A stretch of 64,000 nt of DNA from Phascolarctobacterium sp. (GCA_030540395.1 JAUNWI010000006.1:48224-112223); one strand, 5' to 3'; shown: positions 8,041-18,695, counted from the stretch's first letter. Notes: generated by a model from the sequence alone, not told the origin. Numbers and translations: made by a program.

Positions 8041-8070
8041 AGAAGCAAATGACATATACAGGTGATAACC

Positions 8071-8490
8071 ATGAGAAATTTAGCAGATGCCATAGAGAAT
8101 TTTATTATAGGTGAGCTTTTACGAGACCAGGAGGATGCACTCTTAGTGCAGCGCAATGAGCTGGCTGAGCGGCTGAGCTGCGCTCCCTCCCAAATCAGTT
8201 ACGTTTTGAGCACCCGCTTTACGCCGGAACGGGGCTTTTTGGTGGAGTCCCGCCGCGGCAGCGGCGGCTTTGTGCGCATTGTGCGCATGGAGCCCAAGGC
8301 TGTGCATGAGACTCAAAAGGAGCCCACTGCCAGCCAGCTGGTGGAGCATTTACAGGAGCAAAAGCTGGTGACAGCCAGGGAAGGAGCCCTGTTACAATAT
8401 ATGCTGCACATTATTGATGCGGATGAAAAGAAGAAGAAGGCCGTGCTGCAGCAGGCCATGGGACTGCTGAACAGCCACGGGCGGAGGTGA
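8071..8490 (+). CDS. ctsR: Transcriptional repressor CtsR
   Basis: This 139-residue protein matches CtsR, the Firmicute repressor of class III heat-shock (clp) genes. It starts with the family's N-terminal segment (MRNLADAIENFIIGELL). A winged helix follows, with RNELAERLSCAPSQISYVLSTRF and the glycine-rich wing SRRGSGGFVRIVR that contacts operator DNA. The C-terminal dimerisation domain is helical. ATG 8071 follows an AGGTGA site; a GTG at 8062 is possible but less likely. It is first in an operon with clpC and radA, and a CtsR-like direct repeat in its own promoter implies autoregulation. Confidence 0.93.
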   Translation: MRNLADAIENFIIGELLRDQEDALLVQRNELAERLSCAPSQISYVLSTRFTPERGFLVESRRGSGGFVRIVRMEPKAVHETQKEPTASQLVEHLQEQKLVTAREGALLQYMLHIIDADEKKKKAVLQQAMGLLNSHGRR

Positions 8491-8495
8491 GAGTG

Positions 8496-11249
8496 ATGTT
8501 GTGTCAAAATTGTCATAAAAAAACGGCTGTGATGCACCTGATTATGATGGTGAACGACCAGCCTTCGGATAAATGGCTGTGCGAGGATTGTGCCAGCGAA
8601 TTTTTGCCTCCCGGCATGGGTATGAGAGGCAGCACCATAAGTCCTGAAAAGGCGTTGAATCTATTGAAAAATCTTTTGGGCGGTGGTAGTGGCAACGAAG
8701 CTGCGCCGCCCAAGAAGGGCAAGGACGGTTTTAGCAGCGGCGCCGCCAAGGTGCTGGAGCTGGCCGCCTCCAAGGCCTTGGATTGCGGCAGCGAGCACAT
8801 TGGCAGCGAGCACATTCTGGCAGGCCTTTTGGCCTGCGAGGGCTGCCTGGGCTATGATATCATCAAGCACCTGCACGAAAATGTGGAGGAAATCAAACAG
8901 GAGCTGGACTCCTGGATGGACAAGGGCAGCAAAAAGGGCACCACTGTGCCCCAATACAGTCAACGGGCCCAACAGGCACTGGAGGAGGCAGCACGCTTGT
9001 CTCGTGAGCTACAGCATGATTATGTGGGCAGCGAGCAGATTTTGTGGGGCCTTTTGGCCGCCGGTGACGGCATGGCTCATCGGGTGCTGACCAAATTTGG
9101 CATTAAAGGTGCCGTGGTGGGCGATATGATTCGCGCCATGGACGAAAGGCGTAAGTCCGTTCCCGGCCGACGCATCCAGCAGCCTCCCCTGGAAAAGAAG
9201 GAGGATGTGCTGGAGGTGCTCAAGTCCTACGGACGCAACCTTAATGACGAGGCTAAGCACGGACGCATTGACCCTGTGATTGGTCGCGAGGTAGAGGTGG
9301 AGCGCATTATCCAAATCCTGTGCCGCCGCACGAAAAACAACCCTGTGATTATCGGCGAAGCCGGTGTGGGCAAAACCGCTGTGGCGGAAGCCTTGGCTAC
9401 CAAGATTGTTCGCGGCGAGGTGCCGGAGTTTTTACAAAACAAGCTAATCTTTTCCTTGGAGCTGGGCATGCTGGTGGCCGGCGCCAAGTATCGGGGTGAG
9501 TTTGAAGAGCGCATGAAGCAGATTTTGGAGCTTTTGCGCAAGGATACAAGGGTTATTCTTTTTATCGACGAGCTGCACACTATTATCGGCGCTGGCAGTG
9601 CCGAGGGCAGCATTGATGCGGCCAATATTATTAAGCCAGCCTTGGCCCGGGGTGAGCTGCAGATTATCGGCGCTACCACTAGCGACGAATATCGCAAGCA
9701 TATTGAAAAGGATGCGGCTTTGGAGCGGCGCTTCCAGCCTGTTTTGGTCAACGCTCCCAACGTGGAAAACAGCATTAAAATGCTGACGGGCCTAGCCAAG
9801 CGCTACGAAAAGTTCCACAATCTGGAAATATTGCCCGAGGCAGTGCAGGCTGCCGTGGAGCTTAGCGACCGCTACATTACGGACAGAAATCTGCCGGATA
9901 AGGCTATTGATTTGTTGGACGAAGCCTGCGCACGTTTGCGCATCAAGCTTTATAAAAAGAGCGCTCCGGCCCGCAAGCTGCGGGAGGAGCTGGAATTTGT
10001 GCAGCTGGAAAAGGAAGAAGCCGTTTCCAAGCAGGATTTTGAAGAAGCGGCCAAGCTGCGGACAGAGGAATTGGAGCTGCAAACCAAGCTCACCGAGGCT
10101 TTAATCGAGGCTGCCAAAACCAGCCCCGTGAGCAGCGAGGATGTGGCCGAGGTAGTGGCCGCCTGGACGGGGATTCCTCTGGCTAAGCTGACGGAAAGCG
10201 AAAGCGCTAAGCTCCTGGAGCTGGACGCACGCTTGACCAAGCGGGTGATTGGACAAGACGAGGCCGTGCAGGCCGTAAGCAAGGCGGTACGCCGTGCGCG
10301 GGCCGGGTTTAAGGATAAAAATCGTCCTGTGGGCTCCTTCCTGTTCCTGGGTCCCACCGGCGTGGGTAAAACTGAGCTGGCCAAAGCGTTAGCGCAGGAG
10401 CTTTTCGGTGACGAAAGAGCCATGCTGCGCTTTGATATGAGTGAGTATATGGAAAAGCACACCACGGCCCGCCTCATCGGCGCGCCGCCGGGTTATGTGG
10501 GCTACGATGAGGGCGGGCAGCTGACGGACTCCGTCCGTCGCAAGCCCTACTGCGTCGTACTGCTGGACGAAATCGAAAAGGCCCATCCCGACGTCTTTAA
10601 TCTGCTGCTGCAGATTATGGAGGATGGCCGCCTGACCGATGGCCAGGGTCGCACGGTGGACTTCCGCAATGCGGTCATTATCATGACCAGCAATGCGGGC
10701 GCCCAGCGCTTGGCCACCACCAAGCCCTTGGGCTTTGCGGCCAGCGCCTCCGGCGAGCTGGCCAGCCGCAAGGAGCAGGTGCTGGGTGAAATCAAGCACC
10801 TCTTCCGTCCGGAATTTTTGAACCGTGTGGACGAATTTCTCGTCTTCAATCCCTTGAGCGCTGCTCAGCTGGAGCGCATTGCTGATAATCTTGTGGCCGA
10901 GCTCAACGAGCGCATGGGGGCCAATAACCTGTCCATCGAGCTCATGCCCAGTGCCCGGGCGCTGCTCCTTTCAGAGGGCAGCGACAGCAAGTACGGCGCC
11001 CGCCCCTTGCGCAGGGCCCTGCGCAAGCTGGTGGAGGACCCGGTGAGCGATTTGTTTCTGGCTGGTAAATTCCACAAGGGCGACAAGTTGCTGGCTGAGG
11101 CTGCGCCGGGTAGCAAGGAGCTTATTTTTCACACTGCCTTGGAGGGAACTCAGTTCCTGGTGGAAATTCCCGTGAATGCCAAGGTCAGCGTGGAGCAGGT
11201 TGAGCCTGAAGCTCAGTCCGTAAGCGTGGGCAAGGGGGAGCAAGGCTAA
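8496..11249 (+). CDS. clpC: ClpC-type AAA+ unfoldase with an N-terminal McsA-like zinc finger
   Basis: This 917-residue protein unfolds substrates for the ClpP protease and takes part in stress and CtsR turnover. The first 60 residues carry CQNCHKK and CEDCASEF, a four-cysteine finger like the start of McsA. Then come the Clp N-domain repeats (GSEHIGSEHILAGLL, YVGSEQILWGLL), AAA1 (Walker A GEAGVGKT, Walker B LFIDELHTIIG), a middle UVR-like helical segment (EEAVSKQDFEEAAKLR) and AAA2 (Walker A GPTGVGKT). KPLGF may be the ClpP-docking tripeptide loop. ATG 8496 has GGAGG 8 bases upstream and starts just past the ctsR stop. The usual mcsA and mcsB genes are missing between ctsR and clpC, so the finger looks like an McsA remnant or fusion. 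Confidence 0.93.
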   Translation: MLCQNCHKKTAVMHLIMMVNDQPSDKWLCEDCASEFLPPGMGMRGSTISPEKALNLLKNLLGGGSGNEAAPPKKGKDGFSSGAAKVLELAASKALDCGSEHIGSEHILAGLLACEGCLGYDIIKHLHENVEEIKQELDSWMDKGSKKGTTVPQYSQRAQQALEEAARLSRELQHDYVGSEQILWGLLAAGDGMAHRVLTKFGIKGAVVGDMIRAMDERRKSVPGRRIQQPPLEKKEDVLEVLKSYGRNLNDEAKHGRIDPVIGREVEVERIIQILCRRTKNNPVIIGEAGVGKTAVAEALATKIVRGEVPEFLQNKLIFSLELGMLVAGAKYRGEFEERMKQILELLRKDTRVILFIDELHTIIGAGSAEGSIDAANIIKPALARGELQIIGATTSDEYRKHIEKDAALERRFQPVLVNAPNVENSIKMLTGLAKRYEKFHNLEILPEAVQAAVELSDRYITDRNLPDKAIDLLDEACARLRIKLYKKSAPARKLREELEFVQLEKEEAVSKQDFEEAAKLRTEELELQTKLTEALIEAAKTSPVSSEDVAEVVAAWTGIPLAKLTESESAKLLELDARLTKRVIGQDEAVQAVSKAVRRARAGFKDKNRPVGSFLFLGPTGVGKTELAKALAQELFGDERAMLRFDMSEYMEKHTTARLIGAPPGYVGYDEGGQLTDSVRRKPYCVVLLDEIEKAHPDVFNLLLQIMEDGRLTDGQGRTVDFRNAVIIMTSNAGAQRLATTKPLGFAASASGELASRKEQVLGEIKHLFRPEFLNRVDEFLVFNPLSAAQLERIADNLVAELNERMGANNLSIELMPSARALLLSEGSDSKYGARPLRRALRKLVEDPVSDLFLAGKFHKGDKLLAEAAPGSKELIFHTALEGTQFLVEIPVNAKVSVEQVEPEAQSVSVGKGEQG

Positions 11250-12620
11250 ATGGCGAAGACGAAATATAAATTTGTGTGCCAAAGCTGTGGCTACACCACA
11301 GCAAAATGGCTGGGGCGCTGCCCTGAGTGCGGGGCCTGGGATAGCCTCGTGGAGGAGGCCGAGGTGGCGACCACGAGGAATAGCAAAAGCTATTTGCCCA
11401 CCTCCAGCGAAAAGGTTAAGCCCCGCACCATTGCCAGTGTGGCTCAGGTAAAGGTGGAGCGCTTGGCTACGGGGATTCATGAGTTCGACCGGGTTTTGGG
11501 CGGCGGCGTGGTGCCGGGCAGCCTGGTGCTTTTAGGGGGCACGCCGGGCATTGGCAAATCTACGATTTTGCTGGATGCCGGTCTGCGCTTTGGTCAGCGC
11601 GGCGTGAAGGTGCTTTATGTGAGCGGCGAGGAAAGCGAGGAGCAGACCGCTATGCGGGCTGTGCGCTTGGGCGGTGCCAGCGCCAACGAAAACCTGCTCA
11701 TTATGACGGCTACGGATTTGGATGCTATCTTGGCTCAGGCCAATGCTGTGCAGCCCCAGATTCTCATTATCGACAGTATTCAGACCATGTATAACCCGGA
11801 GCTGCCCACGGCAGCGGGCAGCGTGGGGCAGGTGCGGGAGTGCACTGCTAAGCTTTTGCAGTTCGCCAAGACCACCAATATTGCGGTCATGGTCATCGGT
11901 CACGTGACCAAGGATGGCAATATTGCCGGTCCGCGGCTTTTGGAGCACATGGTGGACGTGGTTTTGCAATTCGAAGGTGACCGTTCCTACGCCTTCAGGG
12001 TGCTGCGTGCGCTGAAGAATCGCTTCGGCAGCACGGAAGAAAGCGGCATCTTTTCCATGGAGGCCGGAGGGTTGGCTGAGGTGGCCAACCCGGCAGGCCT
12101 CTTTTTAGAGGACCGGGATGGGGAGGCCGCAGGCAGCCTCATCGGTGCCTGCATGGAGGGCAATCGCCCCATCATGGTGGAATTCCAGGCGCTTGTTGCC
12201 AAAACGCCCTACGGCATGCCCCGGCGTACCGCAGTTGGCTTTGACTATAACCGTGTAAATATGCTGCTGGCGATTTTGGAGCGCCGCCTAGGCCTGGATT
12301 TTGGTATGTACGACGCCTATGTGAACGTGGTGGGCGGCATGCGTATTTCCGAGCCTACGGCGGACCTGGCCGTGGCGGCGGCGCTGGTGAGCAGCTATCG
12401 CAATCGCCCCGTGTCCAAGGGCGTACTCTGCTTTGGCGAGGTGGGACTCACGGGCGAGGTGCGGCGTGTAAGTGCTCCGGAACGGCGCATTATGGACGGC
12501 ATCAACCTGGGCTTTACAAAATTCATCGTGCCGGAAAGCCAGCTGCGCTTGCCCCAGGTGGACGCCAAAATCATTCGCGTGAAAACATTGGAGCAGGCTA
12601 TGCAGGCGCTGTTTCAATAA
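11250..12620 (+). CDS. radA: DNA repair protein RadA
   Basis: This 456-residue protein is RadA (Sms), a hexameric helicase-like factor that promotes branch migration in recombination. The N-terminal zinc finger is CQSCGYTTAKWLGRCPECG. A RecA-like domain follows, with Walker A GGTPGIGKST and the RadA-specific KNRFG motif (LKNRFGSTEE). The C-terminal third is the Lon-protease-like domain (ADLAVAAALVSSYRN, GEVGLTGEVRRV). The ATG directly follows the clpC stop, so it is translationally coupled. The ctsR-clpC-radA order is standard in Firmicutes. Confidence 0.95.
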   Translation: MAKTKYKFVCQSCGYTTAKWLGRCPECGAWDSLVEEAEVATTRNSKSYLPTSSEKVKPRTIASVAQVKVERLATGIHEFDRVLGGGVVPGSLVLLGGTPGIGKSTILLDAGLRFGQRGVKVLYVSGEESEEQTAMRAVRLGGASANENLLIMTATDLDAILAQANAVQPQILIIDSIQTMYNPELPTAAGSVGQVRECTAKLLQFAKTTNIAVMVIGHVTKDGNIAGPRLLEHMVDVVLQFEGDRSYAFRVLRALKNRFGSTEESGIFSMEAGGLAEVANPAGLFLEDRDGEAAGSLIGACMEGNRPIMVEFQALVAKTPYGMPRRTAVGFDYNRVNMLLAILERRLGLDFGMYDAYVNVVGGMRISEPTADLAVAAALVSSYRNRPVSKGVLCFGEVGLTGEVRRVSAPERRIMDGINLGFTKFIVPESQLRLPQVDAKIIRVKTLEQAMQALFQ

Positions 12621-12679
12621 TTCTTAGAGACAAAATCCGAACGTTTTCATGGCCTTAGCAGGCCAAAAGAAGAAAATTC

Positions 12680-12719
12680 GGCCCTTGCGCCACAAATCCT
12701 GTGGCGCGGGGGCCTTTTT
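12680..12719 (+). terminator. Terminator of the ctsR-clpC-radA operon
   Basis: GGCCCTTGCGCCACA (12680-12694) pairs with the arm at 12700-12714, followed by TTTTT. It is a long GC-rich stem. Confidence 0.85.
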
Positions 12720-12812
12720 CGTTGCTTTTTGGCTATTTTTATGGTAATATCTACTATAATAAAAACGTTAGATTATTTACATTTTATAGAAGATAAGGAG
12801 AGTGGCACTAGC

Positions 12813-14369
12813 ATGACAACTAAATCCCAAGAAATGGTTCTGGTCATCGATTTTGGCGGCCAATACAACCAGCTGATCGCTAGACGCGTGCGTGAATGCG
12901 GCGTATATTGCGAAATCGTTTCCTATACTCGTAGCTTAGCAGAAATCAAGGCTAAGGCAAACCTGAAGGGCATCATCTTCACCGGTGGTCCCAACAGCGC
13001 TTACCTGCCCGATTCTCCCACCATCGACCCGGAAATCTTTACCTGGGGCGTACCTGTTTTAGGCATTTGCTATGGCAGCCAGCTCATGAGCCATCTTTTG
13101 GGTGGCAATGTTTGCGTAGCTCCCGAGCGTGAATACGGCAAAACCTTGGTGGATATCGACACCACCAGCCCCATGTTCACCGATATTCCTGCGCAAAATA
13201 TCTGCTGGATGAGCCACAATGACTATATTGAAAAGGTTGCTCCTGGCTTTAAAATCACCGCTCACACCCCTAACTGCCCTGTAGCCGCAGCCGAGGATGC
13301 AGAGCGCAAGCTCTATGCAGTACAATTCCATCCCGAAGTGCTGCACACCGAAAACGGCACCAAGATGCTGAGCAATTTCGTCTACAATGTGTGCGGCTGC
13401 TCCGGCACCTGGAAAATGGATTCCTTCGTAGAGCAAACCGTGAAGGAGCTGAAGGCGAAAATCGGCGATGGCAAGGTGCTGTGCGCACTTTCCGGCGGTG
13501 TTGATTCCAGCGTATGCGCCGGCATGCTGGCCAAGGCTATTGGCAAGCAGCTGACCTGCGTCTTTGTGGACCACGGCCTGCTGCGCAAAAACGAGCGTGA
13601 AGAGGTTTGCGCCGTGTTTGGCGAGGGTGGTCAATTTGATATTAACTTCATCTGCGTGGATGCCCGCGAGCGCTTCTACAGCAAGCTGGCCGGTGTAACC
13701 GAGCCGGAGCGCAAGCGCAAGATTATCGGCGAGGAATTCATCCGTGTATTTGAAGAGGAAGCGAAAAAGATTGGTGCAGTGGACTATTTGGCCCAAGGCA
13801 CTATTTATCCTGACGTTGTAGAAAGCGGCTTGGGCGGCGAATCTGCCACCATCAAGAGCCATCACAATGTAGGCGGCCTGCCTGATTTCGTAGACTTTAA
13901 GGAAATCGTTGAGCCCCTGCGTGACCTGTTCAAGGACGAGGTGCGCCAATCCGGCCGTGAGCTGGGCTTACCCGAGCATTTGGTAGCTCGTCAACCCTTC
14001 CCGGGCCCCGGTCTTGCTATCCGCATTATCGGCGATGTAACTCCGGAAAAGGTGGCTATTGTGCAAGACGCTGATGCTATTTATCGTGAGGAAGTGGACA
14101 AGCTGCCTGCTAATGAGCGTCCCAGCCAATACTTTGCAGCGCTCACCAATATGCGCAGTGTGGGCGTTATGGGCGACGGTCGTACCTATGATTATGCCAT
14201 CGCTTTGCGTGCTGTAACCACCACCGACTTTATGACCGCAGAGGTTACCATGCTGCCCCCGGCAACCATCACCGCTGCAGCCAATCGCATTGTCAACGAG
14301 GTTAAGCACATCAACCGCGTGCTCTTCGACTATACCACTAAGCCCCCCGCAACCATCGAATTCGAATAA
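12813..14369 (+). CDS. guaA: GMP synthase (glutamine-hydrolysing)
   Basis: This 518-residue enzyme converts XMP, glutamine and ATP to GMP in the cytosol. The class I amidotransferase half has the nucleophile Cys in [11 protein letters not shown] and the His-Glu pair in AVQFHPEV. The synthetase half has the PP-loop LSGGVDSSV. The C-terminal dimerisation domain ends in KPPATIEFE, typical of GuaA. ATG 12813 follows AAGGAG by 12 bases, a little long, but no better start is in frame. A TATAAT at 12755-12760 is a possible -10 with no clear -35. It is monocistronic with its own terminator, and no guanine riboswitch was seen. Confidence 0.97.
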   Translation: MTTKSQEMVLVIDFGGQYNQLIARRVRECGVYCEIVSYTRSLAEIKAKANLKGIIFTGGPNSAYLPDSPTIDPEIFTWGVPVLGICYGSQLMSHLLGGNVCVAPEREYGKTLVDIDTTSPMFTDIPAQNICWMSHNDYIEKVAPGFKITAHTPNCPVAAAEDAERKLYAVQFHPEVLHTENGTKMLSNFVYNVCGCSGTWKMDSFVEQTVKELKAKIGDGKVLCALSGGVDSSVCAGMLAKAIGKQLTCVFVDHGLLRKNEREEVCAVFGEGGQFDINFICVDARERFYSKLAGVTEPERKRKIIGEEFIRVFEEEAKKIGAVDYLAQGTIYPDVVESGLGGESATIKSHHNVGGLPDFVDFKEIVEPLRDLFKDEVRQSGRELGLPEHLVARQPFPGPGLAIRIIGDVTPEKVAIVQDADAIYREEVDKLPANERPSQYFAALTNMRSVGVMGDGRTYDYAIALRAVTTTDFMTAEVTMLPPATITAAANRIVNEVKHINRVLFDYTTKPPATIEFE

Positions 14370-14377
14370 AAAGCACA

Positions 14378-14419
14378 AACCCGAAGCTCTTATAAAAAAT
14401 AGAGGGCTTCGGGTTTTTA
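14378..14419 (+). terminator. guaA terminator
   Basis: AACCCGAAGC (14378-14387) pairs with GCTTCGGGTT, followed by a T-run. Confidence 0.85.
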
Positions 14420-14571
14420 TTTGCCGGTGGTTTTGCTTTATGCCACCAGCATCTCTACATTTTCACCCTCTGCTAAAAATGTCGAAGTCATGATATTATT
14501 ATGCTATAATAAAATAGTATACTTATAATGGTATAAGCTTTGCTGTTTTTGAGGATGAGAGGGAGGAACGT

Positions 14572-16414
14572 ATGAAAAGAATAACCAGTATCCTACTGGC
14601 AGTGTTTTTATTGCTCTTGCTGGTGGCAGGCTGCGGCAAGCAGGACAAGGCTGCTAGCGGTGGCAAGGAAAAGGTGACCATCGCCCTGTGGGGCAACGAC
14701 CTTTTGGAGCACTATACTACCTATTTGGTAAAAAAATTCCCCAATGTGGAGTTTAATTTTGTGCTGGCCACTAATTCCACGGATTACTATCATTATCGCA
14801 ACAAGCATCAGGATTTGCCTGATATTATGACCGTGCGTCGCTTTTCCATGCGCGACGCGGTGCAGCTGAAGGATTTGCTCTATGATTTGAGCAATACGGA
14901 GCTGGCTGCCACCTTTTATGGCACCTATCTGGATAGCTATACTTATAACGATGGCACCATTAACTGGCTGCCGGCCTGCGCTGTAGTGGATGGCCTGATT
15001 GTGAACCAAAGCCTGCTGGCCGAGCATAATTTGGCACTTCCCCAGGATTACGCCTCCTTTGTGCAGGTGACCCAAGCCTTGGAAGCCAAGGGTGTGCGTG
15101 GCTTTGCGCCGGATTTGGCGGAGGATTACACCTGCATGGAAATTTTGCAGGGCTGTGGCATTCCCCAGCTGACCTCCATGGAAGGCCGCGAGTGGCGCCA
15201 GCAGTACGAAAGCGGCAAAACCCATGCGCTGTCCTCCAAGGTGTGGCTGCCGATTTTTCAACGCTTTTTCGACATGAAGGAAAAGATGAGGTGGAATGCT
15301 GAGGATGCTACCCACAACAATTGGCATCCTAAAAAATATTATATTGAGGGTGCTCAGGCCATGTATCGCGGCACTGGCACCGACCTGGAGCTGTTCCCTG
15401 CGCGTCAAAAGGACAAGGCCTTTTTGGTGCCCTATTATGGCGACACTGCCAAGGATAATTGGTATTTGACCTATCCTGCCTTCCAGGTTGCAGCCAGCAA
15501 AAAGGGCATGGATAAGCCGGAGCGTCGCAAGCTGATTTTGGCAATCATGACCGCCATGCTGAGCCAGGAGGGCCAAAACAATATCAACAGCGGCAATAAC
15601 ATGGTTCCCTATAACAAGGATGTCAAGCTGGAGCTGCTGCCCAGCCTGCAAAATATTAAGCCGTATATCAAAGAAAACAAGCTGTACATTCGCCTTGCCT
15701 CCAACGAAATGTTTAAGGTGTCCCGCATTGTGGTGCACAAAATTTTGCGAGGCGAGCTTAAAACTCCGGAGGCGGCCTTGGACGCCTTTAATGAGGAGCT
15801 GAAAAAGGAAACCGTGCAGGACCCCATTGTAGTGAAGCTGGATAAGGGCTATAGCAACGAGTTTACACCGGAGCATGGCAATCAGGCGGCTTCCGCAGTG
15901 TTCAATACTATTCGCAAGCTGGTGGGCAGCGATTTGCTCTTTGTACAGGCTGTTTATGCCAGCGGCAGCGTTTATGCCGGTGAATATACCCGCAAGGAAC
16001 TGTCTTATTTGACCCACAACGATGCGGCTTGGCCCATGCTGGCCAACATGACAGGTGAGCAGGTGTACGAGCTGGTGGAACGCACCTTGGCTGCGCAGCA
16101 TGGCTATGGCGTTATTTGCAACGACAGCACTCTGTATGTTTCCAGTGGCTTTGAAATGGATTTGTCCCGCACCAAGGAGGGTGGCTACAAGCTCAATAAG
16201 CTTACCAAGGACGGCAAGGAGCTGGACCCGCAAGGGAAAATATTCCATCCTGCTCATGGGCGACCGTGGCTGGAGCAAGGGCCTTGTTATTACCCAAATG
16301 GGCATCCAGGATTATTCCTACGATGTGCAAAAATGCTACAAACATTTATACAAGCATTTGGTTGAGGATGGGGGCAAGCTGGAAGCACCCACCGATTATA
16401 TTAAGCTGAAATAA
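14572..16414 (+). pseudogene. Solute-binding lipoprotein fused to a 5'-nucleotidase C-terminal domain, frameshifted
   Basis: The product begins with a lipoprotein signal (LLLLLVAGCGK), then a family 1 extracellular solute-binding domain (about residues 33-420). Residues about 450-575 match the 5'-nucleotidase C-terminal domain (SGSVYAGEYTRKELSYL, DPQGK), but no metallophosphatase domain is present. The frame breaks at the AAAA run at 16237-16240. Removing one A joins DPQGK to YSILLMGDRG, the expected end of that domain, and the restored frame stops at 16414 (about 613 residues). The uncorrected frame runs to 16365 and adds 45 unrelated residues. It lies 55 bases before a hybrid histidine kinase, so the pair may be a ligand-sensing system. 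The break could be a real mutation or a sequencing error. Confidence 0.75.
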
Positions 16415-16469
16415 GCAGGATTTTGCTGGGCTTTATAAGGGTGAAGCCAAAGCAGGAAGGGAAAGGGCT

Positions 16470-18695
16470 ATGGGAAAGAAAATTTTGCAGAACAATAGCA
16501 TAAAGAAATACCTGCTGCCAGGTGCTTTGGTTGTAGTTTTGCTGACTGCTCTGGTCCTGGGTGGCTGGTATTTGCGCAGCTTTTCTCTGGAGCAGGCTTC
16601 CCAGGAGCGTTCCTTCCAGCTGAAGGAAATGAGTCGCCAGATTCGTGTGAATTTGGATTACAATCTGGAAACACATTGGAATTTGGTGGAAAGCCTTGCC
16701 CTTCAGGTGAGCAAGGAAAGCTATCTTAGCGATGAGCAGGTGCAAGCGTCCCTTAAAGGCTTGGAGGATACCTTCCATACGGATTTGTATGGCTGTCGCG
16801 TAATGCTTTTGGATAACATGGGCAGGGCGTATACTACGGACGGCGCTAGGGGTATTTGGAATGATATCAAGTTTTTGGCAGATGGTGACAAGAATCACAC
16901 CTTTGTTTCGGATACAAACAATGTGCCGGGCACCTTTTTGGCCTTTTCCCAAAAGCTGGAGGGTAACGTTACCAAGTCCTCCGGCCTGAAAATGTCCCAT
17001 TTGGTGCTGCTGAAGGATATCAGCACCATTAAAAAGTATTACACCACCGAGTCCTATGGTGGTCATGCGGCCACCTATATTATTAACCGTAACGGCACTT
17101 TGGCCTATTATGATGCCATGCAGGCGGATATTCTCGGCGTGCGCAATGTGTTCAAGGCACTGCGGGAGGCTGCCTATGTGGGTGGCAAGGACTTTGGTCA
17201 GGTGGAACGGGAGCTGGAGCGGGATGGCATTTCTACCGCCAGCATGCTGCTGCACGACCGGGAGTATTATTATTGCCTGGCTCAAATGGAAGATTACGAC
17301 ATGACGATTATGCTGCTCATTCCGGCGGAATACGTAGCGGTGAGCACCATGAAGATGTTGGAATCCACCTTTAAGACGCAGATTGCCTTTACCATTGCTT
17401 TGCTGGTGCTGGCGGTGTTGGCTTTGGTCAGCGTTATTCAGGCGCAGCGCAATAGTGAAAGGATTAAGATTGAGCAGGAGACCAACCAGAAGCTGAACAA
17501 GCTGCGCTTGGCGGCGGAGGATGCCCTGCATATGGCAGAATCTGCCAGCAAGGCGAAGAGTACCTTCCTGTCCAATATGAGCCACGATATCCGTACGCCT
17601 ATGAATGCTATCATTGGCTTTACGACCTTGGCCTTGAGCAATTTTGCTGATGGTGACAAGGTGAAGGATTATTTGGGCAAGATTTTGTCCTCCAGCAACC
17701 ATCTCTTGGGACTGATTAATGATATTCTAGATATGAGCCGCATCGAAAGCGGCAAGGTGACTCTGGAGGAGCAGGAGGTCAATTTGGGCGTGCTGGTCCA
17801 GGAGCTGCAGCAGCTTATTGAGGGTCAGGCCAAGGAATGTGGCCTCGCTCTTGAGGTGGACTGTGCCAAGGTGCGCGACAAGGACGTCCTTTGCGACAAG
17901 GTGCGTCTAAATCAGGTGCTGTTGAATTTGCTTTCTAATGCGGTGAAGTTCACGCCCCGCGGCGGCAGGATTAGCTTTACAATGAGCCAGCTGCCACAGG
18001 CACCGGCGGGCAAGGGTATTTACGAAATCCGGGTTAAGGATAATGGCATCGGCATGTCGGCAGAGTTTGCTACGCATATTTTTGAGCCCTTTGAGAGGGA
18101 GCGCACCTCCACGGTGAGCAAGATTCAGGGCACGGGCTTAGGCATGGCCATTGCCAAAAATTTGGTGGATATGATGGGTGGCACCATTGAAGTGCACACC
18201 CAAAAGGGCGTGGGCACGGAGTTTGTGCTGGGGCTGGAGCTTGCGCTGCAGGCGGAGCCAAAGCCCATGGAAGCCCAGCAGCAGGAGCTGCTGCCCGAAG
18301 TAAATCCGCAGGATTTTGCGGGCAAGCGTCTGCTTTTGGTGGAGGATAACGAGCTGAACCGGGAAATTGCCTGCATGATTTTGTGCAAGTATGGCTTTGA
18401 TTTGGAAACGGCGGAAAATGGTCAGGAGGCAGTGGAGATGGTGGCTGCCGCGGCGCCGGGTTATTATGATTTGGTGCTGATGGACATTCAAATGCCCATT
18501 ATGGATGGTCACGAGGCCACCAGGCAGATTCGCGCCTTGGATAATCTTGAGCTGGCCAAGGTGCCCATTGTAGCCATGACGGCCAATGCCTTTGACGAGG
18601 ACCGCAAGGCGGCTAAGGACTGCGGCATGAACGGCTTTATTTCTAAGCCCATCAATATGCAGGAGGTGCTGCAGGCACTGCGGGATAATCTGTAG
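16470..18695 (+). CDS. Hybrid sensor histidine kinase with receiver domain
   Basis: This 741-residue inner-membrane protein has an N-terminal membrane helix (residues about 12-32), an extracytoplasmic sensor region of about 250 residues, and a second helix at about 290-315. A HisKA domain follows with His372 in FLSNMSHDIRTPMN. Then come the HATPase_c domain (N-box LLNLLSNAVKFTP, G1 DNGIGMS, G2 GTGLGMAI) and a C-terminal receiver with phospho-acceptor Asp672 in LMDIQMPIMDG. No Hpt domain or separate response regulator lies nearby, so the phosphorelay partner is elsewhere. It lies 55 bases after the solute-binding lipoprotein gene, which suggests that lipoprotein presents a ligand to the sensor domain. 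Confidence 0.92.
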   Translation: MGKKILQNNSIKKYLLPGALVVVLLTALVLGGWYLRSFSLEQASQERSFQLKEMSRQIRVNLDYNLETHWNLVESLALQVSKESYLSDEQVQASLKGLEDTFHTDLYGCRVMLLDNMGRAYTTDGARGIWNDIKFLADGDKNHTFVSDTNNVPGTFLAFSQKLEGNVTKSSGLKMSHLVLLKDISTIKKYYTTESYGGHAATYIINRNGTLAYYDAMQADILGVRNVFKALREAAYVGGKDFGQVERELERDGISTASMLLHDREYYYCLAQMEDYDMTIMLLIPAEYVAVSTMKMLESTFKTQIAFTIALLVLAVLALVSVIQAQRNSERIKIEQETNQKLNKLRLAAEDALHMAESASKAKSTFLSNMSHDIRTPMNAIIGFTTLALSNFADGDKVKDYLGKILSSSNHLLGLINDILDMSRIESGKVTLEEQEVNLGVLVQELQQLIEGQAKECGLALEVDCAKVRDKDVLCDKVRLNQVLLNLLSNAVKFTPRGGRISFTMSQLPQAPAGKGIYEIRVKDNGIGMSAEFATHIFEPFERERTSTVSKIQGTGLGMAIAKNLVDMMGGTIEVHTQKGVGTEFVLGLELALQAEPKPMEAQQQELLPEVNPQDFAGKRLLLVEDNELNREIACMILCKYGFDLETAENGQEAVEMVAAAAPGYYDLVLMDIQMPIMDGHEATRQIRALDNLELAKVPIVAMTANAFDEDRKAAKDCGMNGFISKPINMQEVLQALRDNL

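Noticed and set aside
14608..16305. Long minus-strand open frame of about 565 codons
   Set aside because: It is antisense to the solute-binding protein gene, which has a clear lipoprotein signal and domain matches. Similar antisense frames over guaA, the kinase and fabF were dropped for the same reason.
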